Below, one piece after another: positions 32,560 through 41,171 of a stretch of 64,000 nt of DNA. The stretch covers positions 23,706-87,705 of the forward strand of contig NZ_FMBW01000045.1 of NCBI RefSeq assembly GCF_900091725.1, in the 5' to 3' direction. The stretch comes from Streptomyces sp. DvalAA-43 (lineage in GTDB: Bacteria; Actinomycetota; Actinomycetes; Streptomycetales; Streptomycetaceae). The translations under genes and the position numbers were made by a program. Below the pieces are notes generated by a model, which was not told where the DNA came from, searched no databases, and saw only the letters and a list, made by a program, of their open reading frames with translations. Position 1 is the first letter of the stretch. Every line of letters starts with the position of its first letter.

Positions 32560-33192
32560 CTACATTCCCAGCTCCGCCGTGCGCAGCCGGTCCACCGCCT
32601 CCGTGTCGCCCTCCACGCCGACCGTCGCCGCGTCCTGCCGCCCGAACGCGAAGAGCAGCAGCTCGCCCGGCTCGCCGGTGACCGTCACCACCGGGGTGCC
32701 CTTGTGCGCCACCGCCGTCTGGCCGTCCGGGCGGCGCAGCACCAGCCCCACCGGGGACCTGCGGCCCAGCAGCCGGGCCGTCCGCTCGGCCCGCGACCAC
32801 AGCACATCCGCGAAGACCGGGTCCAGCTCGCGCCGCGACCAGTCCGGCTGGGCCCGGCGGACGTCCTCCGTATGGATGTAGAACTCCACGGTGTTGGCGG
32901 CCTCGTCGATCTGCTTCAGACCGAACGGGGACATCCTCGGCGGCCCGGTACGGATCAGCTGGATCAGCTCCTCGTACGGCTTCGCCGCGTACTCCGCCTG
33001 CACCCGGTCGAGGCGGTTCTTCAGTACGCCGAGCACCGCTCCCCCCGCCGCGTCCGGCCGCCGCTCCCGGACCACCACATGGGCGGCCAGGTCCCGGGCC
33101 GTCCAGCCGTGGCACAGGGTCGGTGCCTCCGGTCCCGCCGCCTCCAACAGGTCGGCGAGCAGAAGTCGTTCGCGCTTCGCATGGGTCGACAT
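32560..33192 (-). CDS. TIGR03085-type mycothiol-dependent maleylpyruvate isomerase-like protein
   Basis: A 210-residue protein. The N-terminal DinB/MDMPI-like four-helix domain has LCHGWTARDLAAHVVVRERRP, in which the His residues resemble metal ligands, and HTEDVRRAQPDW lies near residue 115. Proteins of this type often use mycothiol and a metal, but the reaction of this branch is not known. The ATG has no ribosome-binding site; TACGCT lies seven bases upstream, so a leaderless mRNA is probable. It is divergent from hisI across 84 bases. Confidence 0.8.
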   Translation of the reverse strand: MSTHAKRERLLLADLLEAAGPEAPTLCHGWTARDLAAHVVVRERRPDAAGGAVLGVLKNRLDRVQAEYAAKPYEELIQLIRTGPPRMSPFGLKQIDEAANTVEFYIHTEDVRRAQPDWSRRELDPVFADVLWSRAERTARLLGRRSPVGLVLRRPDGQTAVAHKGTPVVTVTGEPGELLLFAFGRQDAATVGVEGDTEAVDRLRTAELGM

Positions 33193-33199
33193 GGTCGCC

Positions 33200-33205
33200 A
33201 GCGTA
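33200..33205 (-). promoter_or_regulatory. candidate -10 for the TIGR03085 gene
   Basis: It reads TACGCT on the minus strand (TANNNT pattern), seven bases before the ATG, with no Shine-Dalgarno sequence. Confidence 0.4.
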
Positions 33206-33264
33206 CGACCGCCGCACGCGGTCCGCCCAGTGGACGCCGCACGGAGAGGCCCCCGCGGCCACGG

Positions 33265-33270
33265 CACAAT
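33265..33270 (+). promoter_or_regulatory. candidate -10 six bases before hisI
   Basis: CACAAT followed by six bases and the ATG of hisI; no ribosome-binding site, consistent with leaderless initiation. Confidence 0.4.
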
Positions 33271-33276
33271 GGGCGC

Positions 33277-33660
33277 ATGACCAGCGCGCCCACGCCCAGC
33301 ACTCCGCCGCCGTCCGGCAACCTCGACCCGGCCATCGCGGCCCGCCTCAAGCGCGGTGCCGACGGACTCGTCCCGGCCATCGCCCAGCAGTACGACACCG
33401 GCGAGGTGCTGATGCTCGGCTGGATGGACGACGAGGCCCTGCACCGCACCCTCACCACCGGCCGCTGCACCTACTGGTCCCGCAGCCGCCAGGAGTACTG
33501 GGTCAAGGGCGACACCTCGGGCCACATCCAGCAGGTCAAATCCGTCGCCCTCGACTGTGACGCCGACACCGTCCTCGTCCGGGTCGACCAGACGGGTGCC
33601 GCCTGCCACACCGGCGACCGCACCTGCTTCGACGCCGACGTCCTCCCGCTCGCGCAGTAA
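33277..33660 (+). CDS. hisI: phosphoribosyl-AMP cyclohydrolase
   Basis: A 127-residue enzyme that opens the adenine ring of PR-AMP, the third step of histidine synthesis. The metal-binding DCDADT (residues about 88-93) and the zinc cysteines in CHTGDRTCF are intact. It lacks the HisE pyrophosphohydrolase domain, as is usual in actinobacteria. It is separated from the main his operon by three unrelated genes. trpE begins 13 bases after its stop, so hisI and trpE are probably cotranscribed. Confidence 0.96.
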   Translation: MTSAPTPSTPPPSGNLDPAIAARLKRGADGLVPAIAQQYDTGEVLMLGWMDDEALHRTLTTGRCTYWSRSRQEYWVKGDTSGHIQQVKSVALDCDADTVLVRVDQTGAACHTGDRTCFDADVLPLAQ

Positions 33661-33673
33661 AGGGCCAGCCGCC

Positions 33674-35167
33674 ATGGATCTCGACACCTTCCGCAAACTC
33701 GCCGTCGACCGGCGTGTCGTCCCCGTCAGCCGCAGGCTCCTCGCGGACGGCGACACCCCGGTCGGGCTCTACCGCAAACTCGCGGGCGAGCGCAGCGGCA
33801 CCTTCCTCCTGGAGTCCGCGGAGAACGGCCGCACCTGGTCGCGCTACTCCTTCATCGGGGTACGCAGCGCCGCCACCCTCACCGCACGCGACGGACAGGC
33901 CCACTGGCTGGGCGTCCCGCCCGTCGGCGTCCCCGTCGACGGCGACCCGCTCCAGGCCCTGCGCGCCACCATCGAGACCCTGCACACCCCGCGCGACCTG
34001 GTCGTCGACGACGCACTTCCCCCGTTCACCGGCGGCATGGTCGGCTACCTCGGCTACGACGTCGTGCGCCGCCTGGAGAAGATCGGCGACAGCGGCGAGG
34101 ACGACCTGCACGTTCCCGAACTGACGATGCTGCTCACCTCGGACCTGGCCGTGCTCGACCACTGGGACGGCAGCGTCCTGCTGATCGCCAACGCGATCAA
34201 CCACAACGACCTCGCGACCGGCGTCGACGAGGCGTACGCGGACGCAGTGGCCCGCCTCGACGCCATGGAACGGGACCTCTCCCGCCCCGTCGAGAACGCC
34301 CCCGCCGCCCTCCCGCCGTCCGAGCTGCCCCCGTACACCGCGCTGTGGGGCGGGGCGGCGTACCAGGACGCCGTCGAGGACGTGAAGGAACGCATCAGGG
34401 CCGGCGAGGCCTTCCAGGTCGTCCCCTCGCAGCGCTTCGAAACCCCGTGCACGGCAAGCGCGTTGGACGTGTACCGCGTACTGCGCGCCACCAACCCGTC
34501 GCCGTACATGTACCTCTTCCGGTTCGACGGCTTCGACGTCGCGGGCTCCAGCCCGGAGGCCCTCGTCAAGGTCGAGGACGGCCGCGCCATGGTCCACCCG
34601 ATCGCCGGGACCAGGCACCGCGGCGCCACCCCGCAGGAGGACCAGGCGCTCGCCGACGAACTCCTCGCCGACCCGAAGGAACGCGCCGAGCACCTGATGC
34701 TGGTCGACCTCGGCCGCAACGACCTGGGGCGGGTCTGCGCACCCGGCACCGTCGAGGTCGTCGACTTCATGTCGATCGAGCGGTACTCGCACGTGATGCA
34801 CATCGTCTCCACCGTCACCGGCCGCGTCGCCGAGGGCCGTACCGCCTTCGACGTCCTCACCGCGTGCTTCCCGGCGGGCACCCTCTCCGGCGCCCCCAAG
34901 CCCCGCGCGATGCAGATCATCGAGGAGCTCGAACCGACCCGCCGCGGCCTGTACGGCGGCTGCGTCGGCTATCTCGACTTCGCCGGGGACTCCGACACCG
35001 CCATCGCCATCCGCACCGCCCTGCTCCGCGACGGCACGGCCTACGTCCAGGCCGGGGCCGGCGTCGTCGCCGACTCCGACCCGGTCGCCGAGGACACCGA
35101 ATGCCGCAACAAGGCCGCGGCGGTGCTCCGCGCGGTGCATACGGCCAACCGGCTCCACAGCGCGTGA
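33674..35167 (+). CDS. trpE: anthranilate synthase component I
   Basis: A 497-residue chorismate-binding enzyme that makes anthranilate with ammonia from TrpG, which is not encoded here. The feedback-inhibition motif LLES is at 45-48 with the downstream RYSFIG, so tryptophan inhibition is expected. The catalytic C-terminal half has PIAGTRHRGA, LVDLGRNDLGRV and FPAGTLSGAPKPRAMQ. AAGGG ten bases upstream of the ATG is the ribosome-binding site. It is part of a run of genes from hisI to the HGxxPAAW membrane protein. Confidence 0.96.
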   Translation: MDLDTFRKLAVDRRVVPVSRRLLADGDTPVGLYRKLAGERSGTFLLESAENGRTWSRYSFIGVRSAATLTARDGQAHWLGVPPVGVPVDGDPLQALRATIETLHTPRDLVVDDALPPFTGGMVGYLGYDVVRRLEKIGDSGEDDLHVPELTMLLTSDLAVLDHWDGSVLLIANAINHNDLATGVDEAYADAVARLDAMERDLSRPVENAPAALPPSELPPYTALWGGAAYQDAVEDVKERIRAGEAFQVVPSQRFETPCTASALDVYRVLRATNPSPYMYLFRFDGFDVAGSSPEALVKVEDGRAMVHPIAGTRHRGATPQEDQALADELLADPKERAEHLMLVDLGRNDLGRVCAPGTVEVVDFMSIERYSHVMHIVSTVTGRVAEGRTAFDVLTACFPAGTLSGAPKPRAMQIIEELEPTRRGLYGGCVGYLDFAGDSDTAIAIRTALLRDGTAYVQAGAGVVADSDPVAEDTECRNKAAAVLRAVHTANRLHSA

Positions 35168-35181
35168 GGCGGTAGGGGATA

Positions 35182-35841
35182 GTGGAGTACGTGAGTGCTG
35201 TCCCCGTACCCCAGCCCCGTGCCCGAGCCGTCACCGCGTCCGACGCCTCGGGAAGCCGCCGCAGCCTGGCCGCCGGTCTGCTCCTCGGGGCGGCCGGCGC
35301 CACCGTCGTCCTGCTCGCCTCCGGCCAGACCTGGGCCGAGGGCAAGGCGTCCGTCGGCGGCGGCTCGCTGCCGCTGACCGCCGACGGCCAGGACGTCACC
35401 GGCCTCCCGGCGGCCCTCGCCATAGTGGGCCTGGCCGCCCTGGTCGCCGTCTTCGCCGTCCGTGGCGCCTCCCGGCTGCTCGTCGCCGGGCTCCTCGCCC
35501 TCAGCGGCCTCGGCGCCGGACTGAGCGCCTGCCTCGGCGCCGCCGACAGCGCGGCGCTCGACGAGAAGGCCGCCCAGACCACCGGCGACGCCTCGGCGAC
35601 CATCGGCGCCCTCGCCCACACCGCATGGCCCTACGTCACCGCGGCCGGCGGCCTGCTGATCCTGCTCGCCGGGCTGCTCGCCCTGCGGTACGGGAAGCTC
35701 TGGCCCACCATGTCGGGACGGTACGAACGGGACGGCACCCCCCGCCCCCGCAAGGCCGCCCGCGCCACCGTGGACCCGGACCGGCCCGAGGACCTCTGGA
35801 AGGCCCTGGACCGCGGCGAGGACCCGACGCGCGAGGCATGA
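35182..35841 (+). CDS. TIGR02234 tryptophan-associated membrane protein
   Basis: A 219-residue membrane protein with four hydrophobic helices (about 27-50, 75-97, 100-120 and 155-178) and a polar C-terminal tail with a PEDLWKALDRGEDPT segment. This family is found next to trp genes in actinobacteria and its function is unknown. It lies 14 bases after trpE. GTG codons at 35182 and 35191 are both possible; AGGGG precedes the first and GGAG lies close before the second. Confidence 0.83.
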   Translation: MEYVSAVPVPQPRARAVTASDASGSRRSLAAGLLLGAAGATVVLLASGQTWAEGKASVGGGSLPLTADGQDVTGLPAALAIVGLAALVAVFAVRGASRLLVAGLLALSGLGAGLSACLGAADSAALDEKAAQTTGDASATIGALAHTAWPYVTAAGGLLILLAGLLALRYGKLWPTMSGRYERDGTPRPRKAARATVDPDRPEDLWKALDRGEDPTREA

Positions 35842-35968
35842 CCCCCAGCTCACGTCGTACCCGCACGTACGGGACAATGAAGCCGAGCTCTCAGCACAGC
35901 GGCACCAACAGCGGCACCAGCTTTGCGTACAGCGATACCAACAGCGCAACACCAACAAGGAGCAACTC

Positions 35969-36217
35969 ATGGCGGGCAGCAGCCACGGACACACCCCGGC
36001 CGCCTGGACCGGTGTCATCATCTCCTTCATCGGCTTCTGCGTCGCAGGCGTCTTCATGGTCGCGGCCAACCCCGTCGGCTTCTGGGCCGGAATCGCCGTC
36101 GTCCTCCTCGGCGGGGTCATCGGTCTCGCGATGAAGGCCGCAGGTCTCGGCATGCCGAAGGAGTCGGCGGAGATGGCCCAGGCGCGGGCCCGCGCCGGAC
36201 AGGCACAGCTCTCCTGA
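35969..36217 (+). CDS. HGxxPAAW-family small membrane protein
   Basis: An 82-residue protein with the defining HGHTPAAW motif at residues 6-13, two hydrophobic helices (about 14-34 and 38-57) and a basic, helical C-terminus. The family is restricted to actinobacteria, sits in trp neighbourhoods and has no known function. AAGGAG seven bases before the ATG is a strong ribosome-binding site. The 127 bases before it contain short AGCGGCACCA-type repeats and no gene. A perfect hairpin follows. Confidence 0.85.
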   Translation: MAGSSHGHTPAAWTGVIISFIGFCVAGVFMVAANPVGFWAGIAVVLLGGVIGLAMKAAGLGMPKESAEMAQARARAGQAQLS

Positions 36218-36243
36218 CGCCACGCGGCACCCGTTCGCACACG

Positions 36244-36270
36244 AGGCGCAGCCCGGACCGGGCTGCGCCT
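36244..36270 (+). terminator. perfect 13-bp hairpin after the HGxxPAAW gene
   Basis: The palindrome 36244-36256 with 36258-36270 has a single central base, so the real loop would open to three or more bases. It precedes the DUF2752 start and probably ends the trpE transcript. Confidence 0.75.
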
Positions 36271-36285
36271 TCCCGCGTCAGCGGG

Positions 36286-36291
36286 GACAAT
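36286..36291 (+). promoter_or_regulatory. candidate -10 six bases before the DUF2752 gene
   Basis: GACAAT followed by six bases and the GTG, as in hisI; no ribosome-binding site is present. Confidence 0.4.
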
Positions 36292-36297
36292 CACCGG

Positions 36298-36786
36298 GTG
36301 GACGCATCGCCTACCCCCGCAGCCGCAGTGCCGGCCCCGGCCCCCGGCCCCGGACAGCCGCCGGTCTTCCCCCCGGCCCCCGTGCCCGCCTCGCGCATCC
36401 GGCGGCTGGCCACGCCGGTGGGCGTCATGGCCGCCGTCGTCGGCGCGTTCGGCTACGTCGGTGCCGTGGACCCCAACCAGCCCGGCCACTACCCGCTCTG
36501 CCCGCTGCTCCGGTTCACCGGGATCTACTGTCCGGGCTGCGGAGGGCTGCGCAGCGCCCACGCCGTCGCGCACGGCGACATCGCCGCCGCCCTCGGCTCC
36601 AACGCGCTCGCCGTCGTCGGCTACGCGGCCTTCGCCGTCCTGTGGACCGTCTGGACGGTCCGCGCCGCCCGGGGCAGGCCCATGAGCATCGCCGCGAAGC
36701 CCGTCGTCTGGTGGGGGATCGGCGCCGTGCTGCTGGTCTTCTCGGTCGTCCGGAATCTACCGTTCGGTTCTTTTCTGGCCCCCTGA
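36298..36786 (+). CDS. DUF2752 membrane protein
   Basis: A 162-residue protein. A Pro/Ala-rich N-terminus of 35 residues is followed by the DUF2752 core: a first helix (about 42-58), the conserved LCPLLRFTGIYCPGCGGLRS segment with a CPGCG motif, and further helices near 95-120 and 133-150. The cysteines could bind a metal or form a disulfide. The function is unknown; the family is common beside trp genes in actinobacteria. The start is fixed by frame and by the -10-like GACAAT six bases upstream. Confidence 0.82.
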   Translation: MDASPTPAAAVPAPAPGPGQPPVFPPAPVPASRIRRLATPVGVMAAVVGAFGYVGAVDPNQPGHYPLCPLLRFTGIYCPGCGGLRSAHAVAHGDIAAALGSNALAVVGYAAFAVLWTVWTVRAARGRPMSIAAKPVVWWGIGAVLLVFSVVRNLPFGSFLAP

Positions 36787-36843
36787 ATGCCCAGGTAGTG
36801 GGACATTCACCCGCCGGATTCGAGCCAGTCGCCCTCCTGCGGA

Positions 36844-36849
36844 TAGCAT
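36844..36849 (+). promoter_or_regulatory. candidate -10 for the trpC-trpA transcript
   Basis: TAGCAT fits TANNNT and would start transcription close to an ATG at 36854, 48 bases before the preferred trpC start. Confidence 0.35.
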
Positions 36850-36901
36850 TGACATGGCTGATCCTGTTCCCTCATCACCGTCCCGGAAGGGGGCCGCTCG
36901 C

Positions 36902-37711
36902 GTGAGTGTGCTCGACGAGATCATCGACGGCGTACGCGCCGACCTCGCAGAGCGGCAGGCGCGTGTCAGCCTCGACGAGCTGAAGGAGCGCGCCGCGCGC
37001 GCTCCGGGAGCCAAGGACGGAGTCGCCGCCCTGCGCGGCGAGGGCGTCACCGTCATCTGCGAGGTCAAGCGTTCCAGCCCCTCCAAGGGGGCCCTGGCCG
37101 CGATCGCCGACCCGGCCGCGCTCGCCGCGGACTACGAGGCGGGCGGCGCGTCCGTCATCTCGGTCCTCACCGAGGAGCGCCGCTTCGGCGGCTCGCTCGC
37201 CGACCTGGAGGCCGTCCGCGCCAAGGTCGACATCCCGGTCCTGCGCAAGGACTTCATCGTCACCTCCTACCAGCTCTGGGAGGCCCGTGCCTACGGCGCC
37301 GACCTCGCCCTGCTGATCGTCGCCGCCCTCGACCAGGAGGCCCTGGTCTCCCTGATCGAGCGCGCCGAGTCCATCGGCCTGACGCCGCTGGTCGAGGTGC
37401 ACGACGAGGAGGAGGTGGAGCGTGCCGTGGACGCCGGGGCCAAGATCATCGGTGTCAACGCGCGCAACCTCAAGGACCTCAAGGTCGACCGCTCCACCTT
37501 CGAGCGCGTCGCCCCCGAGATCCCCGACCGCATCGTCAAGGTCGCCGAGTCCGGCGTCCGCGGTCCGCACGACCTGATCGCGTACGCCAACGCGGGCGCC
37601 GACGCGGTGCTCGTGGGCGAGTCGCTGGTCACCGGCCGCGACCCCCGGGCCGCCGTCGCCGACCTGGTCGCCGCCGGCGCCCACCCCGCGCTCCGGCACG
37701 GACGGGGCTGA
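36902..37711 (+). CDS. trpC: indole-3-glycerol phosphate synthase
   Basis: A 269-residue (beta/alpha)8 barrel that cyclises CdRP to indole-3-glycerol phosphate. EVKRSSPSKG near residue 53, VLRKDFIV near 110, the catalytic Glu in PLVEVHDEEE, VNARNLKDL and VAESGVRG are all intact. The GTG at 36902 is preceded by GGAAGGGGG; an in-frame ATG at 36854 would add 16 residues and could be used if the mRNA is leaderless. trpM follows after eight bases. Confidence 0.95.
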   Translation: MSVLDEIIDGVRADLAERQARVSLDELKERAARAPGAKDGVAALRGEGVTVICEVKRSSPSKGALAAIADPAALAADYEAGGASVISVLTEERRFGGSLADLEAVRAKVDIPVLRKDFIVTSYQLWEARAYGADLALLIVAALDQEALVSLIERAESIGLTPLVEVHDEEEVERAVDAGAKIIGVNARNLKDLKVDRSTFERVAPEIPDRIVKVAESGVRGPHDLIAYANAGADAVLVGESLVTGRDPRAAVADLVAAGAHPALRHGRG

Positions 37712-37719
37712 CCCCGACC

Positions 37720-37938
37720 GTGTCCGCCCACCGTCCCGCGTCCCGTGTCCGGCCGGGCCTGCGCCCCGCCGGTACGACGGCCGCCCGGGACCCGCACGCC
37801 CCGCTGGCGCGCGGCTGCCGCCCCCGTGGCTGCCGCGCCCCCGCGCGCCGCGTGCACGGCAGGCGGGTGCGGTACGTGATCGGCGACGAGCCCGGCCAGG
37901 TCAACGGCATGCGATGGCGCACGGGGACCGCGCTGTAG
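37720..37938 (+). CDS. trpM: TrpM-like small protein modulating tryptophan synthesis
   Basis: A 72-residue, very basic protein lying between trpC and trpB. In S. coelicolor the small gene at this position was described as TrpM (earlier trpX), which influences tryptophan production and differentiation. The conserved part appears to be the C-terminal half: ARGCRPRGCRAPARRVHGRR, then RYVIGDEPGQVNGMRWR. The two Cys near residues 33 and 38 are notable. The GTG lies eight bases after the trpC stop. The identification rests on position, size and remembered sequence. Confidence 0.78.
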   Translation: MSAHRPASRVRPGLRPAGTTAARDPHAPLARGCRPRGCRAPARRVHGRRVRYVIGDEPGQVNGMRWRTGTAL

Positions 37939-38034
37939 CGAGCCCCGGCCGACGTACCCGCACCACTCCTGCCGTACGTACGACCGCACCGCCCGACCGA
38001 TCGCCGGTCGCGGTGGCGCTCCGCTCACGGCGCA

Positions 38035-38040
38035 TACGGT
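38035..38040 (+). promoter_or_regulatory. candidate -10 upstream of trpB
   Basis: TACGGT, 36 bases before the trpB ATG, fits TANNNT. The 137-base trpM-trpB gap also contains GACCG/CGGTC complementary segments. This is tentative. Confidence 0.25.
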
Positions 38041-38075
38041 GAACCCACCCATTGCGATGTCGAGGAGCACGTCGG

Positions 38076-39356
38076 ATGTCATCTGACTTCTTCATTCCGG
38101 ACCCGGAGGGTCTGATCCCCAGCGCCGAGGGGTATTTCGGTGCGTTCGGCGGCAAGTTCATCCCGGAGGCGCTCGTCGCCGCCGTGGACGAGGTCGCCGT
38201 CGAGTACGACAAGGCCAAGGCCGACCCGGCCTTCGCCGCGGAGCTCAACGAGCTCATGGTCAACTACACCGGTCGGCCCAGCGCGCTGACCGAGGTCCCG
38301 CGCTTCGCGGAGCACGCGGGCGGCGCCCGGGTCTTCCTCAAGCGCGAGGACCTCAACCACACCGGCTCGCACAAGATCAACAACGTGCTGGGCCAGGCGC
38401 TGCTCACCAAGCGCATGGGCAAGACCCGGGTCATCGCCGAGACCGGCGCCGGGCAGCACGGCGTCGCCACCGCGACCGCCTGCGCGCTCTTCGGCCTCGA
38501 ATGCACCATCTACATGGGTGAGATCGACACCGAGCGGCAGGCGCTGAACGTGGCGCGGATGCGGATGCTCGGCGCCGAGGTCATCGCCGTGAAGTCCGGC
38601 TCCAGGACCCTGAAGGACGCCATCAACGAGGCGTTCCGCGACTGGGTCGCCAATGTGGACCGCACGCACTACCTCTTCGGCACCGTCGCGGGACCGCACC
38701 CCTTCCCGGCCATGGTCCGCGACTTCCACCGGGTCATCGGCGTCGAGGCCCGCCGCCAGATCCTGGAGCGCACCGGCCGGCTGCCGGACGCCGCCATCGC
38801 CTGCGTCGGCGGCGGTTCCAACGCCATCGGGCTCTTCCACGCCTTCATCCCGGACGCGCACGTGAGGCTGATCGGCTGCGAGCCCGCCGGACACGGCGTG
38901 GAGACCGGCGAGCACGCGGCGACCCTGAACGCGGGCGAGCCCGGCATCCTGCACGGCTCGCGCAGCTACGTCCTCCAGGACGACGAGGGCCAGATCACCG
39001 AGCCCTACTCCATCTCGGCCGGTCTCGACTACCCGGGCATCGGCCCGGAGCACTCGTACCTCAAGGACATCGGCCGCGGCGAGTACCGCGCGGTCACCGA
39101 CGACGCGGCGATGCAGTCGCTGCTTCTCCTCTCCCGCACCGAGGGGATCATCCCGGCCATCGAGAGCGCCCACGCGCTGGCCGGCGCCCTGGAGGTCGGC
39201 AAGGAGCTCGGCAAGGACGGGCTGATCGTGGTCAATCTCTCCGGCCGCGGCGACAAGGACATGGACACGGCGGCCCGCTACTTCGGGCTGTACGACGGGG
39301 CCGACGGCACCGTCGAGGCCGATGTGGCCGACGGGGAAGCGGAGGTCACCAAGTGA
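38076..39356 (+). CDS. trpB: tryptophan synthase beta chain
   Basis: A 426-residue PLP enzyme that condenses indole with serine. The Schiff-base Lys100 lies in NHTGSHKINN, the catalytic Glu region in ETGAGQHG, and the phosphate-binding GGGSNAIG near residue 250. The acidic C-terminus extends about 20 residues past the core. The ATG at 38076 has GAGGAG ten bases upstream. Its TGA overlaps the trpA GTG (GTGA), giving coupled expression of the alpha-beta complex. Confidence 0.97.
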   Translation: MSSDFFIPDPEGLIPSAEGYFGAFGGKFIPEALVAAVDEVAVEYDKAKADPAFAAELNELMVNYTGRPSALTEVPRFAEHAGGARVFLKREDLNHTGSHKINNVLGQALLTKRMGKTRVIAETGAGQHGVATATACALFGLECTIYMGEIDTERQALNVARMRMLGAEVIAVKSGSRTLKDAINEAFRDWVANVDRTHYLFGTVAGPHPFPAMVRDFHRVIGVEARRQILERTGRLPDAAIACVGGGSNAIGLFHAFIPDAHVRLIGCEPAGHGVETGEHAATLNAGEPGILHGSRSYVLQDDEGQITEPYSISAGLDYPGIGPEHSYLKDIGRGEYRAVTDDAAMQSLLLLSRTEGIIPAIESAHALAGALEVGKELGKDGLIVVNLSGRGDKDMDTAARYFGLYDGADGTVEADVADGEAEVTK

Positions 39357-40165
39357 GCGGCAACGTGGAGCTGTTGAACACCTCCCTCGCGCAGGCGAAG
39401 GCGGAGGACCGGGCCGCGCTCATCGCGTACCTCCCGGCCGGATTCCCGACCGTCGACGGCGGGATCGAGGCCGTGAAGGCGGTCGTGGCGGGCGGCGCCG
39501 ACATCGTCGAGGTGGGGCTGCCGCACAGCGACCCGGTGCTCGACGGACCGGTCATCCAGACCGCCGACGACATCGCCCTGCGCGGCGGCGTGAAGATCGC
39601 CGACGTGATGCGCACGGTCCGCGAGGCGTACGAGGCCACGGGTGTCCCGATCCTCGTCATGACGTACTGGAACCCCATCGACCGCTACGGCGTCGAGCGC
39701 TTCACCGCCGAGCTCGCCGAGGCGGGCGGCGCCGGGTGCATCCTGCCCGACCTGCCCGTCCAGGAGTCCGCCCTGTGGCGCGAGCACGCCGACAAGCACG
39801 GTCTCGCGACCGTCTTCGTCGTCGCGCCGAGCAGCAAGGACGAGCGCCTCGCCACCATCACCGCGGCCGGTTCCGGCTTCGTCTACGCGGCCTCGCTGAT
39901 GGGGGTCACCGGCACCCGCGAGTCGGTCGGCGAGCAGGCCCAGGACCTGGTCACGCGCACCCGCGCCACCACGTCCCTCCCGGTCTGCGTCGGCCTGGGC
40001 GTCTCCAACGCCCGGCAGGCCGCCGAGGTGGCGGGCTTCGCCGACGGGGTGATCGTCGGCTCCGCCTTCGTCAAGGCGATGCTGGAAGCCCCCGATGAGC
40101 AGGCCGGTCTGGCAGCCGTCCGCTCCCTGGCGGGCGAACTCGCCGAAGGCGTTCGAAAGCGCTGA
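39353..40165 (+). CDS. trpA: tryptophan synthase alpha chain
   Basis: A 270-residue (beta/alpha)8 barrel that releases indole from indole-3-glycerol phosphate. Catalytic Glu53 and Asp64 are in VEVGLPHSDPVLDGP; the MTYWNPIDRYG and DLPVQES loops are present. It starts inside the trpB stop. A perfect 30-base palindrome follows 31 bases after its stop. Confidence 0.97.
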   Translation: MSGNVELLNTSLAQAKAEDRAALIAYLPAGFPTVDGGIEAVKAVVAGGADIVEVGLPHSDPVLDGPVIQTADDIALRGGVKIADVMRTVREAYEATGVPILVMTYWNPIDRYGVERFTAELAEAGGAGCILPDLPVQESALWREHADKHGLATVFVVAPSSKDERLATITAAGSGFVYAASLMGVTGTRESVGEQAQDLVTRTRATTSLPVCVGLGVSNARQAAEVAGFADGVIVGSAFVKAMLEAPDEQAGLAAVRSLAGELAEGVRKR

Positions 40166-40195
40166 ATCGGGTGTAACCCAAACGGGTGGACCTGG

Positions 40196-40225
40196 ACCGG
40201 GGAGGCACGCGCGTGCCTCCCCGGT
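40196..40225 (+). terminator. 30-base perfect palindrome after trpA
   Basis: Arms 40196-40210 and 40211-40225 are perfectly complementary over 15 bp with no spacer. It sits 31 bases after the trpA stop and 14 bases before the next GTG, so it can terminate the trp transcript or attenuate the downstream gene. Confidence 0.75.
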
Positions 40226-40239
40226 TCGTTGCTGCGGGT

Positions 40240-41064
40240 GTGAGCGAGAAGAACGAACAGGGAAAAAGGGCCGCGCGAGACCGGCTCGTACAGCAGCGCG
40301 AGCGCCAGCGGGCGAGCGAGCGCCGCAGGCGCACGCTGATCGTCTCCAGCGCGGTGGTGGGTGTGCTGGCGCTGGCCGCCGTCGTGGGCGTGATCGCCGC
40401 GAATTCGGGCGGCAAGGACAAGAGCGGGGCGGCGGGCCCCGCGGTCGCCCCGTCCGGCGCGACCGGCAAGGACAGCCTGGCCATCCGGGTCGGCGCGGAC
40501 AACGCCCCGTCCACGCTCACGATCTGGGAGGATTTCCGCTGCCCGGTCTGCGCCCAGTTCGAGAACGCGTTCCGCGACACGGTCCACCAGCTGGAGAACA
40601 CCGGACAGATCAAGGTCGAGTACCACCTCGCCACGATCATCGACGGCAATCTCGGCGGCAGCGGCTCGCTCCGGGCGGCCAACGCGGCGGCCTGCGCCCA
40701 GGACGCCGGCAAGTTCCCCGCGTACCACGACGTGCTCTACCGCAACCAGCCGCAGGAGACCGACGACGCCTTCGGCGACAACGCCAAGCTGATCGAGCTC
40801 TCGGCCAAGGTCCCGGGGCTCGACACCTCCGGCTTCCGCAGCTGTGTGGAGGACGGCAAGCACGACAGCTGGGTCAAGAAGTCCAACACGGCGTTCCAGA
40901 ACGGCGGCTTCCAGGGCACGCCGACCGCGCTGCTCAACGGGGAATCGATCTTCCCGAAGAAGGGCGACGAGCCGATCACCGCGGCGAATCTGAAGAAGTG
41001 GGTGGCCGAGGCCAACAAGGGCAAGAAGCCGGGCACGGTCACCCCGGCGCCATCAGGTTCCTGA
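40240..41064 (+). CDS. second membrane-anchored DsbA/thioredoxin-fold protein
   Basis: A 274-residue protein with a charged cytoplasmic N-terminus (1-31), one transmembrane helix (about 33-54) and an extracytoplasmic thioredoxin-fold domain with C-P-V-C at 101-104 and the cis-Pro segment FQGTPTA near residue 232. The layout mirrors the protein at 8574-9389. It should oxidise or isomerise disulfides in exported proteins. The start at 40240 is preferred over 40186 because the palindrome at 40196-40225 would otherwise lie inside the coding region. It precedes lgt by 107 bases. Confidence 0.85.
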   Translation: MSEKNEQGKRAARDRLVQQRERQRASERRRRTLIVSSAVVGVLALAAVVGVIAANSGGKDKSGAAGPAVAPSGATGKDSLAIRVGADNAPSTLTIWEDFRCPVCAQFENAFRDTVHQLENTGQIKVEYHLATIIDGNLGGSGSLRAANAAACAQDAGKFPAYHDVLYRNQPQETDDAFGDNAKLIELSAKVPGLDTSGFRSCVEDGKHDSWVKKSNTAFQNGGFQGTPTALLNGESIFPKKGDEPITAANLKKWVAEANKGKKPGTVTPAPSGS

Positions 41065-41171
41065 CCGCTCCCCGGAGGGGTCCGGCGGGGAATCGATGAC
41101 CTGCCCGTTACCCAGACGTTGCCGGGTGGGTTGCCGTACGCCCCGCCCGGCAAGGTAGCGTCGACCTTGCC

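Noticed and set aside
35842..35968. A trp leader peptide or attenuator before the HGxxPAAW gene
   Set aside because: A reading frame here contains one Trp codon and Ser/Thr-rich sequence, but there is no run of Trp codons and no terminator/antiterminator pair.
40186..40239. An N-terminal extension of the second DsbA-like protein from 40186
   Set aside because: It would place the 30-base perfect palindrome inside the coding sequence and lacks a ribosome-binding site; the start at 40240 gives the usual charged N-terminus.
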